From Chelativorans salis (lineage in GTDB: Bacteria; Pseudomonadota; Alphaproteobacteria; Rhizobiales; Rhizobiaceae), in NCBI RefSeq assembly GCF_025336525.1, contig NZ_JAOCZP010000012.1, forward strand, positions 62,001 through 126,000: a DNA stretch of 64,000 bases, written 5' to 3'. The position numbers and the translations under genes were made by a program. Numbering within the stretch: the stretch's first letter is position 1; every line of letters starts with the position of its first letter. This document shows, piece by piece, positions 8,397-15,061 of the stretch. Below the pieces are notes generated by a model. That model ran no database searches. It saw only the letters and a program-made list of their open reading frames with translations, and was not told the DNA's origin.

Positions 8397-8662
8397 GACC
8401 GGCCTCCTGCACCGGCGCTGCCGGAACCCGCCCGACCGTCTTTGCAACCGGGATCATGTGAGCGGCCTTTCGACCAGTCGTCGAGTTCGTCGATGTGGTA
8501 GCGGACATAGCGGCCATGCTTGCGGTATTTCGGGCCGCCGCCAGTCGCCCGCATCTTATCCAGCGTGCGCTGCGACAGGCCGACATAGAAGGCGGCCTGC
8601 GCGGTATTGAGAAACGGGCTGCCTTTTTTGGCGCGCGCCGCGCGCTCGTTTTCGTCGTCCAT
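8393..8662 (-). CDS. rdfS: RdfS-like excisionase / HTH_17 DNA-binding protein
   Basis: An 89-aa winged-helix protein of the MerR/excisionase class (FLNTAQAAFYVGLSQRTLDKM, then GPKYRKHGRYVRYHIDELDDW). It is first in the operon with traF, transglycosylase and relaxase. In ICEMlSymR7A that place is occupied by RdfS, the recombination directionality factor that drives ICE excision and helps transcribe transfer genes; the assignment rests on this synteny plus the fold. Two in-frame ATGs exist, at 8668 and 8662; GCGAGG lies six bases before the second, which I chose. In the known system its transcription is switched on by FseA, also encoded here. Other AlpA-like regulators share the fold, so function is inferred. 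Confidence 0.78.
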   Translation of the reverse strand: MDDENERAARAKKGSPFLNTAQAAFYVGLSQRTLDKMRATGGGPKYRKHGRYVRYHIDELDDWSKGRSHDPGCKDGRAGSGSAGAGGRS

Positions 8663-8801
8663 GATCATCCTCGCTTCGGTTCAGAGAAAGCGGTCGCGAG
8701 GATCGACGAACCGGGACGCTTCAGGGACGGGCGAAGAGTCGGGTGGGGGTTTTCGCCGCCCTTTCGGGCAGGCGACGTTCGGCGGAAATCGCTGGGAAGC
8801 C

Positions 8802-8819
8802 CCCGCGCCGGGGCGCGGG
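8802..8819. terminator. GC-rich hairpin downstream of the DUF736 gene
   Basis: CCCGCGCC (8802-8809) pairs perfectly with GGCGCGGG (8812-8819) over a two-base loop, 17 bases after the DUF736 stop. There is no T-run on the transcribed strand, so it may be a weak terminator or part of the rdfS control region (rdfS starts 140 bases further on). Confidence 0.35.
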
Positions 8820-8835
8820 AGCTCGATGCGGGCGA

Positions 8836-9159
8836 TCAGTCGATCGGGTTCCAGATGACGGCGTAGGTGTCGTCATCGTCCTGGCCGGCGGCTCGGCCGA
8901 GATTGGCGTAGAGCTTACGCGGGCCGAACTCCGGTGCGGCGATGGAAAGGCTCACATACACCTTGCCGGAGGTCTCGCCTGTCCGGATCCAGCCCGCGCC
9001 GACCTCGACGCCCTGCGTCAACACCCGGAAGTCGGGATGGTTGTCGGCGCTCTTGGCCTGGTTAGGCACGATGTCGATTTCGGCGCGGACGCTGAGTGTT
9101 CTCAGTTGGCCCTTGTAGCCGCCGTTTTCCTGCCTGGTAACGTATCCGATTGCGGTCAT
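8836..9159 (-). CDS. DUF736 family protein
   Basis: A 107-aa cytoplasmic protein of unknown biochemical role that is almost always found in conjugative plasmids and ICEs of Alphaproteobacteria. The DUF736 signature is clear: MTAIGYVTRQENGGYKGQL at the start, EIDIVPNQAKSADNHPDFRV, and the end YAVIWNPID. The ATG at 9159 is preceded by AAAGGAGACAGG with a good spacer, while the longer reading to 9231 is not family-like. Its 5-prime leader lies inside a large imperfect inverted repeat (9161-9437). It stands as a single gene between the excisionase-like gene and the DUF2958 gene. Regulation is unknown, but the structured leader is striking. Confidence 0.88.
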   Translation of the reverse strand: MTAIGYVTRQENGGYKGQLRTLSVRAEIDIVPNQAKSADNHPDFRVLTQGVEVGAGWIRTGETSGKVYVSLSIAAPEFGPRKLYANLGRAAGQDDDDTYAVIWNPID

Positions 9160-9160
9160 T

Positions 9161-9437
9161 TTCCTGTCTCCTTTGCTTGTCGCCGGGGACCATCCCCTGC
9201 GATGGCGGACCGTGATGGGCGCGTCCGGCATGCCTGAACCCAGCAGGGCCGTAGCGTGAGCGGAGGACCCGAGTGGACAGCTTTTTTGAAGCGAAGCGGC
9301 GCGAGGAAGCCGCCGCAGGCGGCGGGGAAAAAAGCTGGCGGCGAGGGTTTCAAGGCGGGCCCGAACCGCCCATAGGTCCAGAAGCCAGCCGCAGGGGAAT
9401 GGTCCTCAAGACAAGCAAAGGAAACGGGAGGAACGCG
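9161..9437. repeat. Large imperfect inverted repeat containing the DUF736 leader
   Basis: The left arm (9161-9242, plus strand) and the reverse complement of the right arm (9345-9437) align over about 80 bases: both contain CCTTTGCTTGTC, GGACCAT followed by CCCCTGCG, ATGGGCG and a final TGAA-CCC block. The arms flank about 100 bases with nested hairpins: AGCTTTTTT (9279-9287) with AAAAAAGCT (9328-9336), and inside it GCCGCC/GGCGGC. The left arm carries the DUF736 ribosome-binding site on the minus strand; the right arm presents a similar leader (ACAAGCAAAGGAAACGGG) on the plus strand, but no DUF736-like gene follows it. Confidence 0.6.
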
Positions 9438-9808
9438 CGCGGCAACGCAACCGGCAGGCGGCACGGAGGCGACGGTTTGCGAGCGCTCAGACGTCGTGCC
9501 GGATATGCTGTGGCTTGCAGCTGTCGCCACATCCGACAGCAGAGCGCGTGTGTTGGCGCCCAGCTTTGGGTGCGTGCGGCTGAGGAGGCATGCGCTACGA
9601 GGAAGGCGCGATTAGGCGGCCAATGCGACCAGAAGGCGGGCGAGCGGCAACCGTACAAACGCTGCCGTGAACGATTCGATGCACCACGACCTCGCGCTAC
9701 TCGGCGTCGAGATTGGTTTCGCGCCTGGCTGCAATCTTAGCTCATTTTCTTGCCGCCAGTTGAGCGGTAGCCCTCCCGGCCTCTCGCGGAACGGGTTGGG
9801 CTGAGCAC
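9438..9808. other. Non-coding ICE region
   Basis: About 370 GC-rich bases between the inverted repeat and the end of the DUF2958 gene. Several frames are open, but they are arginine/alanine/serine-rich with no start signal or family look, so I regard none as a gene. No further repeat or terminator was seen. Confidence 0.4.
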
Positions 9809-10225
9809 CTATCGACGCTGATGTTCCACCGAATGCGGCGAAGAACTGGAATTGCACGTGGAAAGGATCGCGGCCTGCCGCAGCACGCGCTCGGCCTTCG
9901 TGATGCCGCCGGCCACATGAGCAGCAAGGAGGTAGATCGAAAGCGGATACTTCCCCTTAAACAGGAGGTCGCGCTCGATGGTGAGGCCAGACGCATTTCG
10001 CACGCTCTGAAGCTTGGCAAGGCTGACCGTGCCAAGCTCGGGCGTGCCGAAGCCGGGATCGCAAAGCCCAAACAGTGTGTCGCCGTCGGGCATCATTTCA
10101 GTGATCAGCCATGTCGCGCTGCCTGCCGGATCGAACAGCTTCACTACCGGCAGGTGATCAGTTCCGGCTTCGCCCGCGCCGTTTTCGAGCAGGCGGGTGC
10201 GGATATCATCGGTGATCAACATCAT
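9809..10225 (-). CDS. DUF2958 family protein
   Basis: A 138-aa protein of unknown function; DUF2958 is another marker family of alphaproteobacterial ICEs and conjugative plasmids. Recognisable segments are MMLITDDIRTRLLENG, HLPVVKLFDPAGSATWLITEM, LFGLCDPGFGTPELGTVSL and IERDLLFKGKYPLSIYLLAAHVAGGI. The last 25 residues, after ITKAERVLRQ, are serine-rich and longer than is usual for the family, so the 3-prime end may have shifted frame at some time. Two adjacent ATGs (10225 and 10222) share the upstream GAGGAGAGACG ribosome-binding site. It is probably transcribed alone, being separated by 460 bases from the FseA genes upstream. Confidence 0.82.
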   Translation of the reverse strand: MMLITDDIRTRLLENGAGEAGTDHLPVVKLFDPAGSATWLITEMMPDGDTLFGLCDPGFGTPELGTVSLAKLQSVRNASGLTIERDLLFKGKYPLSIYLLAAHVAGGITKAERVLRQAAILSTCNSSSSPHSVEHQRR

Positions 10226-10686
10226 CGTCTCTCCTCGTCAACAACAATGGAGGTAGGCAGCACTCTTGCCGGTTTGGTGCATCGTCTCGTCCTCCGCTCG
10301 ACAATCCTCGCGCGCCTCCCCCGGAAGCGGGGGGCGGCGAAACGGGACCGTAAGGGCCCGCCTGTGGAGGCGGACTGCATCCGAAAGGACCGGAACAAAG
10401 TGGAGGACCCGGAGTGAAGGCGGAGGGTCACGGTCTGCCGCGGCGGGTCTAGAAGGAAGTGCCGCCCAGCCCGCGTGGCCGGGGAAAGGACAACAAATGA
10501 AGACGTCGCCCCGAAGGATGGCGGCCATCGGCAGCCCAATGGGCTGCTTGGCGACAGGGGGCGAAGCCGAACGGCCGAGACCGCCCGGGCCTGTCGAGGA
10601 ATGGGCTCGGTCCCACGAGCACCCGGCACACATTGTCAGATGCGCAGTCGCCCAGTTCCGCCGGAATTTCGACACCGCACGAACCC
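10226..10686. other. Intergenic region with paired hairpins upstream of DUF2958
   Basis: There is no convincing gene in about 460 bases. Two perfect inverted repeats lie side by side: GATGGC/GCCATC at 10517-10529 and GCAGCCCA/TGGGCTGC at 10531-10547, each with a one-base loop. A plus-strand frame at 10497-10721 (74 codons, with AAAGGACAACAA before its ATG) is possible, but it runs into the antisense end of the FseA coding region and resembles no family I know. Confidence 0.4.
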
Positions 10687-11193
10687 CTAGAGAAGAAATC
10701 GTCGATACCCGCCATTCATGAGTGCGTAGCCACGCTTTATGGCCCGACGGACCCGGTCGCGAAGGTGGTCGCCGGGATCGCTCCAGTCGGCCCGCACGCG
10801 CGCGTGACCGAACAAAGCCACAGCGATGTCGCGATGGGATGCGCCGGCCAGCGCGCCGTCGAGCGCACGCAGGACGAAGCGCAGCCGGGCATGACGGGGT
10901 TCCACGGGAAAATATCGTGCGGATAGCCTTCCCCTCGTATGGAGATCGTTGAGACAGCCAAGTGCCTTGAGGTGGTGTCTTGCGCGGTCGGGTGGAGCAA
11001 CCGCATCGGTGAGCAGCCGGGCCGGCCGCAGAAGGTTGCCTTGCGTGAGCGACAGTTGCAGATGCCGCTCATCCTCGTGCAGGAGCACGTGCTGACGGCC
11101 TTCCGGCTCAAGAACGACGGCGGCATCACAGGGTAGCCTGCCAAGATCGATCGCGTCGGTCGCGGATGACGAGAAGGCGGTCACGGGCAGCAC
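10687..11193 (-). CDS. Msi171-like DUF2285 protein, C-terminal part of FseA
   Basis: The second half of the frameshift-produced excision activator. The frame codes for a DUF2285-type domain (ATDAIDLGRLPCDAAVVLEP, HVLLHEDERHLQLSLTQG, and a helix-turn-helix-like end RDIAVALFGHARVRADWSDPG then RDRVRRAIKRGYALM). The annotated GTG start has no good ribosome-binding site. Reading this frame backwards, the homology-like sequence continues upstream without a stop to position 11251, inside the upstream gene. That is expected if translation enters by +1 slippage at 11251-11254 rather than initiating here. The fused product would be 267 aa (11491 to 10687). In ICEMlSymR7A the fusion, FseA, activates rdfS. 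Confidence 0.85.
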   Translation of the reverse strand: MLPVTAFSSSATDAIDLGRLPCDAAVVLEPEGRQHVLLHEDERHLQLSLTQGNLLRPARLLTDAVAPPDRARHHLKALGCLNDLHTRGRLSARYFPVEPRHARLRFVLRALDGALAGASHRDIAVALFGHARVRADWSDPGDHLRDRVRRAIKRGYALMNGGYRRFLL

Positions 11194-11491
11194 GTGGAGG
11201 CATTGGCGGGGACACCAGAATACGGCCGCGTCGGAATCGGCCGAGCTGGCGAAACCGGATTCCCCACCCGGTGAGATCAGGAAAGGAAGGGTGCAGCCTG
11301 ACCACGGTCAGATGCGATCCCTCCCGTGCAAGCAACGTCTGCCTGAGCGCCAGCACAAGAACGCTGACAAAGGCGGAGTTGCGCCTGAGAAACTCCCAAG
11401 CCCACCCGAGCCGCGTCAAGCGTGCGGTATGGTGGTAAGTCGCGCCTTCCTGCCATTCCAGCCATCCAGTGTCGTCATTAGTACGGTGCAT
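11126..11491 (-). CDS. Msi172-like protein (DUF6499 type), zero-frame product of the fseA locus
   Basis: A 121-aa product if translated without shifting. Residues 1-80 look conserved (GWLEWQEGATYHHTARLTRLGWAWEFLRRNS then VRLHPSFPDLTGWGIRF), whereas residues 81-121 are arginine-rich and featureless, the sign that the zero frame stops being selected after Phe80. Codon 80 is TTT followed by C, the tRNA-Phe UUU-to-UUC +1 slip established for Mesorhizobium msi172. After the slip the sequence becomes F-ASSADSDAAVFWCPRQ and continues into the DUF2285 part. The ATG at 11491 has GAGGAG eight bases upstream. It is 175 bp downstream of luxI and probably cotranscribed with it from the tra-box promoter. 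Confidence 0.85.
   Translation of the reverse strand: MHRTNDDTGWLEWQEGATYHHTARLTRLGWAWEFLRRNSAFVSVLVLALRQTLLAREGSHLTVVRLHPSFPDLTGWGIRFRQLGRFRRGRILVSPPMPPRAARDRLLVIRDRRDRSWQATL
11251..11254 (-). promoter_or_regulatory. Programmed +1 ribosomal frameshift site (TTTC)
   Basis: On the minus strand, codon 80 of the upstream gene is TTT (11254-11252) followed by C at 11251. Slipping one base forward re-pairs tRNA-Phe on TTC and opens the frame that ends at 10687 (188 codons including the stop). Conserved-looking protein sequence switches frames exactly here. The mechanism is published for ICEMlSymR7A msi172/msi171; its use here is by analogy. Confidence 0.8.
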
Positions 11492-11665
11492 TGCGGCTGC
11501 TCCTCTGGCCGCTACCGGTCGTCGCAGATGATGGTCGATGCCAGGCTACCGACGACGAAAAACACACGCCCCTTGCGCGCAACGACGACGGTCGGACTTT
11601 TCAACATGAATGCACCGCGAGGCGACCGATCAACTGCCTTGCATGGAACCATCATCCGTTGTCCT

Positions 11666-12214
11666 TCAACGTCGACCTATGGGAACGCGGCCGATATCCA
11701 GTTGCACGGCGGCAAGCTGCATCCCGTCTGTTTCAACAAAAGGTCCGAGAATTCGGCATGGGAAGCCGGCAGCCTCAAACCGCACCAGCCAGTCGGGCTC
11801 GATCACGCTGGTAAGGGTGGTAATGCCGAGGGATTTGCATGTCGGGGGGATGGTTTTCATCAGTTGCCGGAACAGTTGCCCTCCCCGACGATCCTTCCTG
11901 ATGAAGAACCGCGACCATTCCCGGATGCAGTGACCGCGCGGCACCGGACCGTCGACAAGATGTGCGAAACGATCCCCGAGAAGATGGCGCGATGTGGTAG
12001 GAAGAAGCCTGTAGCCCCCGGTGACATGACCCTCATGGGTCGCGAGCACGTAGACCGTCTGGGACGTGTCGTATGCGTCCCGTTCCCGACCGTCGGTCCG
12101 GAAGAGATCCGTCCAGCCGCGTTCGGCGACAAAGATCTCGTGCCGCAACCTATAGTGCTCCTCCAGCAGCTCCCGGTAGCGGTGGGCGCCTGCTCCTTTA
12201 ACGACGTGAATCAC
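11666..12214 (-). CDS. traI: Acyl-homoserine lactone synthase (LuxI/TraI family)
   Basis: Makes the AHL quorum-sensing signal from S-adenosylmethionine and an acyl carrier. The protein is 182 aa and carries the invariant residues of the family in order: RLRHEIFVAERGW (Arg, Phe, Trp), ERDAYDT (Asp pair), GGYRLLPT, and IREWSRFFI (Glu, Ser, Arg). The start is either TTG at 12217 or GTG at 12214; AAGGAG is 8 and 11 bases upstream respectively. I chose GTG, which yields MIHVVKG. An 18-bp palindrome resembling a tra box is 57 bp upstream. The LuxR-type regulator lies just upstream and the FseA genes downstream, reproducing the traR-traI1-msi172-msi171 arrangement of Mesorhizobium ICEs. Confidence 0.93.
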   Translation of the reverse strand: MIHVVKGAGAHRYRELLEEHYRLRHEIFVAERGWTDLFRTDGRERDAYDTSQTVYVLATHEGHVTGGYRLLPTTSRHLLGDRFAHLVDGPVPRGHCIREWSRFFIRKDRRGGQLFRQLMKTIPPTCKSLGITTLTSVIEPDWLVRFEAAGFPCRILGPFVETDGMQLAAVQLDIGRVPIGRR

Positions 12215-12270
12215 CAAGACTGCCGCTCCTTGTCCGGAGCGACATTCTTCGGAGAGTGCGCACGCGAGCT

Positions 12271-12288
12271 ATGGCCATTCTTGGCCAT
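12271..12288. promoter_or_regulatory. Tra-box-like palindrome upstream of luxI
   Basis: ATGGCCATTCTTGGCCAT is a perfect 7-bp inverted repeat with a 4-base centre, 18 bp overall, the length of known TraR boxes. It lies between the luxR stop (12305) and the luxI start (12214), at a spacing suited to LuxR-type activation of the luxI-fseA operon. Binding is inferred. Confidence 0.65.
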
Positions 12289-12304
12289 TGACCGGCGCTT
12301 TGGA

Positions 12305-13021
12305 TCAGGCGGCTATCTCCATTAGGGCGAGAGCTTTGACAACCGCTTGAGTGCGCGTGACGCAATCCAGCTTCCGCATCGCGCTGGCGATGTGTTTGTT
12401 GACGGTTGATTCGGAGATGCACAGGATGTGGGAGATGTCCCAGGTTGTCTTGCCGACGGCCACCCAGGTCAGCACTTCGCATTCGCGGTTTGACAGTCGA
12501 GGTCGTCCTTGCCGCGTAGGAATGAGGAGTTGCAGTCTGCTTGCGAAGGTCAGCGAGAGGACATTCAGCGGCTCGAGGATATCCGGTCTCGTGCTTGGCG
12601 ATTCCCCCGCCAGGGATATGCAGCCGCTGCGTGCGTTGCGGACAGGCACCGGAACGCAGAACCCTGCCTTGAGGCCGGCATCCGCGGCTTCCGTCATGAT
12701 CCGGCCTGCCGCCGGACCAAGGTCTCTGGCTCTAATTGTAGCCTCATTCCAGGTGAACGGCTTCGTACAGGAAGCACCGGCGACCGCGACGGGATCCTGC
12801 CTGACGTAGCCGCACGAAAGATAGTGCGACATCCAATCGTCCGGCCAGAAACGCTCCAGGATCAGAGTTTCGAACCTCTGGCCGGAGGCCGGCAAACCGG
12901 TCAGAATAAAGTATCGCAGACCGAATTCTCGGATCGCCGCACGATAGGTCTCGACAAGCGCGTCGATGCCGGTCGCATTCGCCAACAGCAACACATGGTG
13001 GAAAAACTGTGACGCGTTCAT
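12305..13021 (-). CDS. traR: LuxR/TraR-family quorum-sensing regulator
   Basis: A 239-aa transcription factor. Residues about 20-160 form an autoinducer-binding domain (REFGLRYFILTG, WMSHYLSCGYVRQDPV, GLKAGFCVPV). Residues 175-235 are a LuxR helix-turn-helix (LSNRECEVLTWVAVGKTTWD then ISESTVNKHIASAMRKL). It presumably binds the AHL made by the adjacent synthase and activates the tra-box promoter between the two genes. The ATG at 13021 follows GGAGAGGGGAA; a longer in-frame reading to 13096 adds a sequence without domain homology. Inverted repeats at 13039-13072 lie just upstream of its ribosome-binding site and may regulate it. Confidence 0.92.
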   Translation of the reverse strand: MNASQFFHHVLLLANATGIDALVETYRAAIREFGLRYFILTGLPASGQRFETLILERFWPDDWMSHYLSCGYVRQDPVAVAGASCTKPFTWNEATIRARDLGPAAGRIMTEAADAGLKAGFCVPVPVRNARSGCISLAGESPSTRPDILEPLNVLSLTFASRLQLLIPTRQGRPRLSNRECEVLTWVAVGKTTWDISHILCISESTVNKHIASAMRKLDCVTRTQAVVKALALMEIAA

Positions 13022-13038
13022 TTCCCCTCTCCCGAGCC

Positions 13039-13072
13039 CATCCATTTCCACGGATGGCCTGCACAGCAGGCC
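13039..13072. promoter_or_regulatory. Two inverted repeats in the luxR leader
   Basis: CCATCC (13039-13044) pairs with GGATGG (13052-13057), and GGCCTGC (13056-13062) pairs with GCAGGCC (13066-13072) over ACA. They overlap by two bases, so the hairpins are mutually exclusive at the junction. They end 18 bp upstream of the luxR start. A regulatory role (operator or leader hairpin) is inference. Confidence 0.35.
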
Positions 13073-13251
13073 TTCGGCGCCTGCAGTCGCAGCCACCTAC
13101 CTGACATCATCTTGAGCACGTATGAGTTGCGGCGCAAGCCCTGGAACCGGCCAGCCGGCCGGGACGTTAGGACCTGGCGGCAGTCCACGGCCACTCAGCG
13201 AGGAGATGCGCCAAGAGAACGTCCAGGCGTGGAAGCTCCGTCCTATGAAGC

Positions 13252-13482
13252 TCAGCCGGCTCGGTTTCTGCGCTGCAGCTCACTGAAAACCGTGAACCAG
13301 AAACGAAAATCCGTGTCGCGACCGGCATAGCGAGCCGTGAAGGCCGCCGATGCCGCTGCGAGCGATGCCTTTGGACCATACGTTGCGACCGCCGCATCCG
13401 CCGCCTCGGCGGGATCGCCAATGTCCCACAGCGTCAGGTCGCCGTCGCCGGCCATTATTTCCTCATATTTGCGTTCTGCCAT
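13252..13482 (-). CDS. Small conserved-looking hypothetical protein next to luxR
   Basis: A 76-aa soluble acidic protein with no family I can name. It begins MAERKYEEIMAGDGDLTLWD and continues as a helical, alanine-rich body (DPAEAADAAVATYGPKASLA) ending in DFRFWFTVFSELQRR. Coding is supported by a strong ribosome-binding site, GGGAGG six bases before the ATG, by balanced amino-acid use unlike shadow frames, and by its same-strand position upstream of luxR. In related ICEs small regulators such as the antiactivator QseM act on TraR and FseA, but QseM is a DUF2285-type protein and this one does not look like it. The 295 bases upstream (13483-13777) hold no gene I can support. Confidence 0.65.
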   Translation of the reverse strand: MAERKYEEIMAGDGDLTLWDIGDPAEAADAAVATYGPKASLAAASAAFTARYAGRDTDFRFWFTVFSELQRRNRAG

Positions 13483-13777
13483 GCCAAACCTCCCGCGGGT
13501 GTACCGGCGCGGGCGGCAGCTGCCGCTGGGCCGGACGTTGAAAACCCACGGAAGTGAGCCACGATCGCGGGGCGTTTACCCCGGACATAGTCGTGCCGTC
13601 CCTGACCCTTCGGCGGAAGGCGCGAGGCGCAATGAGCTTCGTTTCTCGTATCCTCGCGTAGACTTGAATATTACAGGTTCCGGCGACATGAGCAATCGTC
13701 GGGAAACGCGCGATCGCTTCTGCTAAAGATGGTGCATACGTTTGCCGATTCTGTCTGGAGTGAGCTACTGTAGACGC

Positions 13778-14692
13778 TCAACTCAAATCACCGTTGTCTT
13801 TCAGCATTTCAAGGTGCTCGCGGCAGACCTGCTCGGCCAACTCGTGCAATCGGGCGGTACGCTCACCGAGCCAGGCAAGCGCTTCTTCGCTGATCGCGTA
13901 GTGATTTGAATAGCGGGCCTTTACGTACGCTTCATTCAGCGTATTGAACCAGGAGGTAAATCTCCGCTGATCGCGCGGCCAGACGTCCGCCAGTGCCCTG
14001 TTTTGGTCTTCCGCAAGCGAGCGAAGAAAAGCCAGATTGTGCGAGGGCGGGCTGTAATTGGTCAACACCAGTAGCAATGTCGAGTATGCTTGCTCGATCG
14101 TTTGATGGAGATGAAAGGCCGCCTCCTCCAGGCGGCCCCGACCAAACACGTAGCCGAACGTGTCGAGCAACCCTCGCGAGCGTTGAAAGCGTCCCTCATA
14201 GTGTTCTTTGGCCACCTTATGGGCATCTTCACGCGTCAATGGCCTAGGCTCCGCGAGTGGCTCCTCGTCCAGCTCATAGAGCACGATCCCTTCGCGGCGG
14301 ATATCGGTGAAGAAATATTGCCCCTCGCGCAGCGCCGTGTTCACCTCGCGCCGCGAATGAACAATGAAGCTCACCAGCGTCTTCACGCCGCGGTCGCGCA
14401 AGAGCGTGTCCTTTGCTTTGGCCCAGTAGGCGGCAAAGTCGCCAAGCTTGCGGTTGTTGACGACGATCAGGAGGTCGTAGTCAGATCGGTAGCCCTTCAT
14501 GGTGTGCGGCTCATCCACCCAGTCGCCGCGCGCATAGGAGCCGAACAGGATGATCTTGAGGATGCGACCCTTCTTCTTGAACTCGGCCGTGCCCTCCGCC
14601 AGCGCGTCCTCGAACTCCTCGTGCAGGATATCGACGACGCGCGCCAACTCGCGCTGCTTGTGTTCCGGCAGATGGTCGATGCTTGTCTTCAT
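13778..14692 (-). CDS. Nucleotidyltransferase-HEPN fusion protein
   Basis: A 304-aa two-domain protein. The N-terminal half is a minimal nucleotidyltransferase: GSYARGDW at 51-58 and SDYDLLIVV at 70-78 supply the GS and DxD catalytic motifs. The C-terminal half (about 160-290) is a HEPN-type helical bundle, with KARYSNHYAISEEAL containing the Arg-x-x-x-His element near its end. As separate genes, MNT and HEPN form toxin-antitoxin pairs in which the MNT adenylylates the HEPN RNase; the fused form is common in proteobacterial accessory DNA, with unclear role. It lies just past the ICE regulatory genes and is divergent from the following regulator. An in-cis self-silenced toxin is an inference. 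Confidence 0.8.
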   Translation of the reverse strand: MKTSIDHLPEHKQRELARVVDILHEEFEDALAEGTAEFKKKGRILKIILFGSYARGDWVDEPHTMKGYRSDYDLLIVVNNRKLGDFAAYWAKAKDTLLRDRGVKTLVSFIVHSRREVNTALREGQYFFTDIRREGIVLYELDEEPLAEPRPLTREDAHKVAKEHYEGRFQRSRGLLDTFGYVFGRGRLEEAAFHLHQTIEQAYSTLLLVLTNYSPPSHNLAFLRSLAEDQNRALADVWPRDQRRFTSWFNTLNEAYVKARYSNHYAISEEALAWLGERTARLHELAEQVCREHLEMLKDNGDLS

Positions 14693-15061
14693 CCAGCCCT
14701 GTGCTCGACGCGGCGTGACTGCCGCATGGTTCCCTTATAACAGCATCCGCCGAACGGCAAAGACAGCTGCCGGCAGCGTTGGCCCACCACGTGATCCTCC
14801 GGTGATGCGCATTCGTTCCGGTGGTTTCCTCCGGGGCCAACGGGGGCTTGTGCCGCAAGTATACCCCTAAGAGAGGCGATTTGCCGGTGTAAGATCTACC
14901 ACCTTCACGGCGCTTGGCGAACGCGGTAGGCACCGTCGAGATTGCGCCATTCCGCACCCGTGGATGCCGAACGGCGCTCGTCGTACGGTGGGGAAAGGAC
15001 AGCCTGGGGCCGCAATGTACGTCGCAATCCGCCCGTATTTTGCGCCTCGGCGGGACTGCCC
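14693..15061. promoter_or_regulatory. Divergent intergenic region
   Basis: About 370 bases between the nucleotidyltransferase-HEPN gene (leftward) and the PhoB-like regulator (rightward). It must hold both promoters. I see no strong inverted repeat, small gene or terminator. A rightward in-frame extension of the regulator reaches 14942 but has no domain similarity. Confidence 0.4.

Noticed and set aside
9273-9740. Long plus-strand open frame in the DUF736/DUF2958 gap
   Set aside because: Arginine- and glycine-rich, no ribosome-binding site, overlaps the inverted repeat; typical of GC-rich non-coding DNA.
10497-10721. Plus-strand 74-codon frame with AAAGGACAACAA before its ATG
   Set aside because: Composition is proline/arginine-rich, no family resemblance, and it runs antisense into the end of the FseA coding region. 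Kept only as a remark.
13483-13777. ICE attachment site or integrase near the right end of the transfer module
   Set aside because: No integrase gene, no tRNA end and no repeat matching another part of the window was found, so the ICE boundary cannot be placed.
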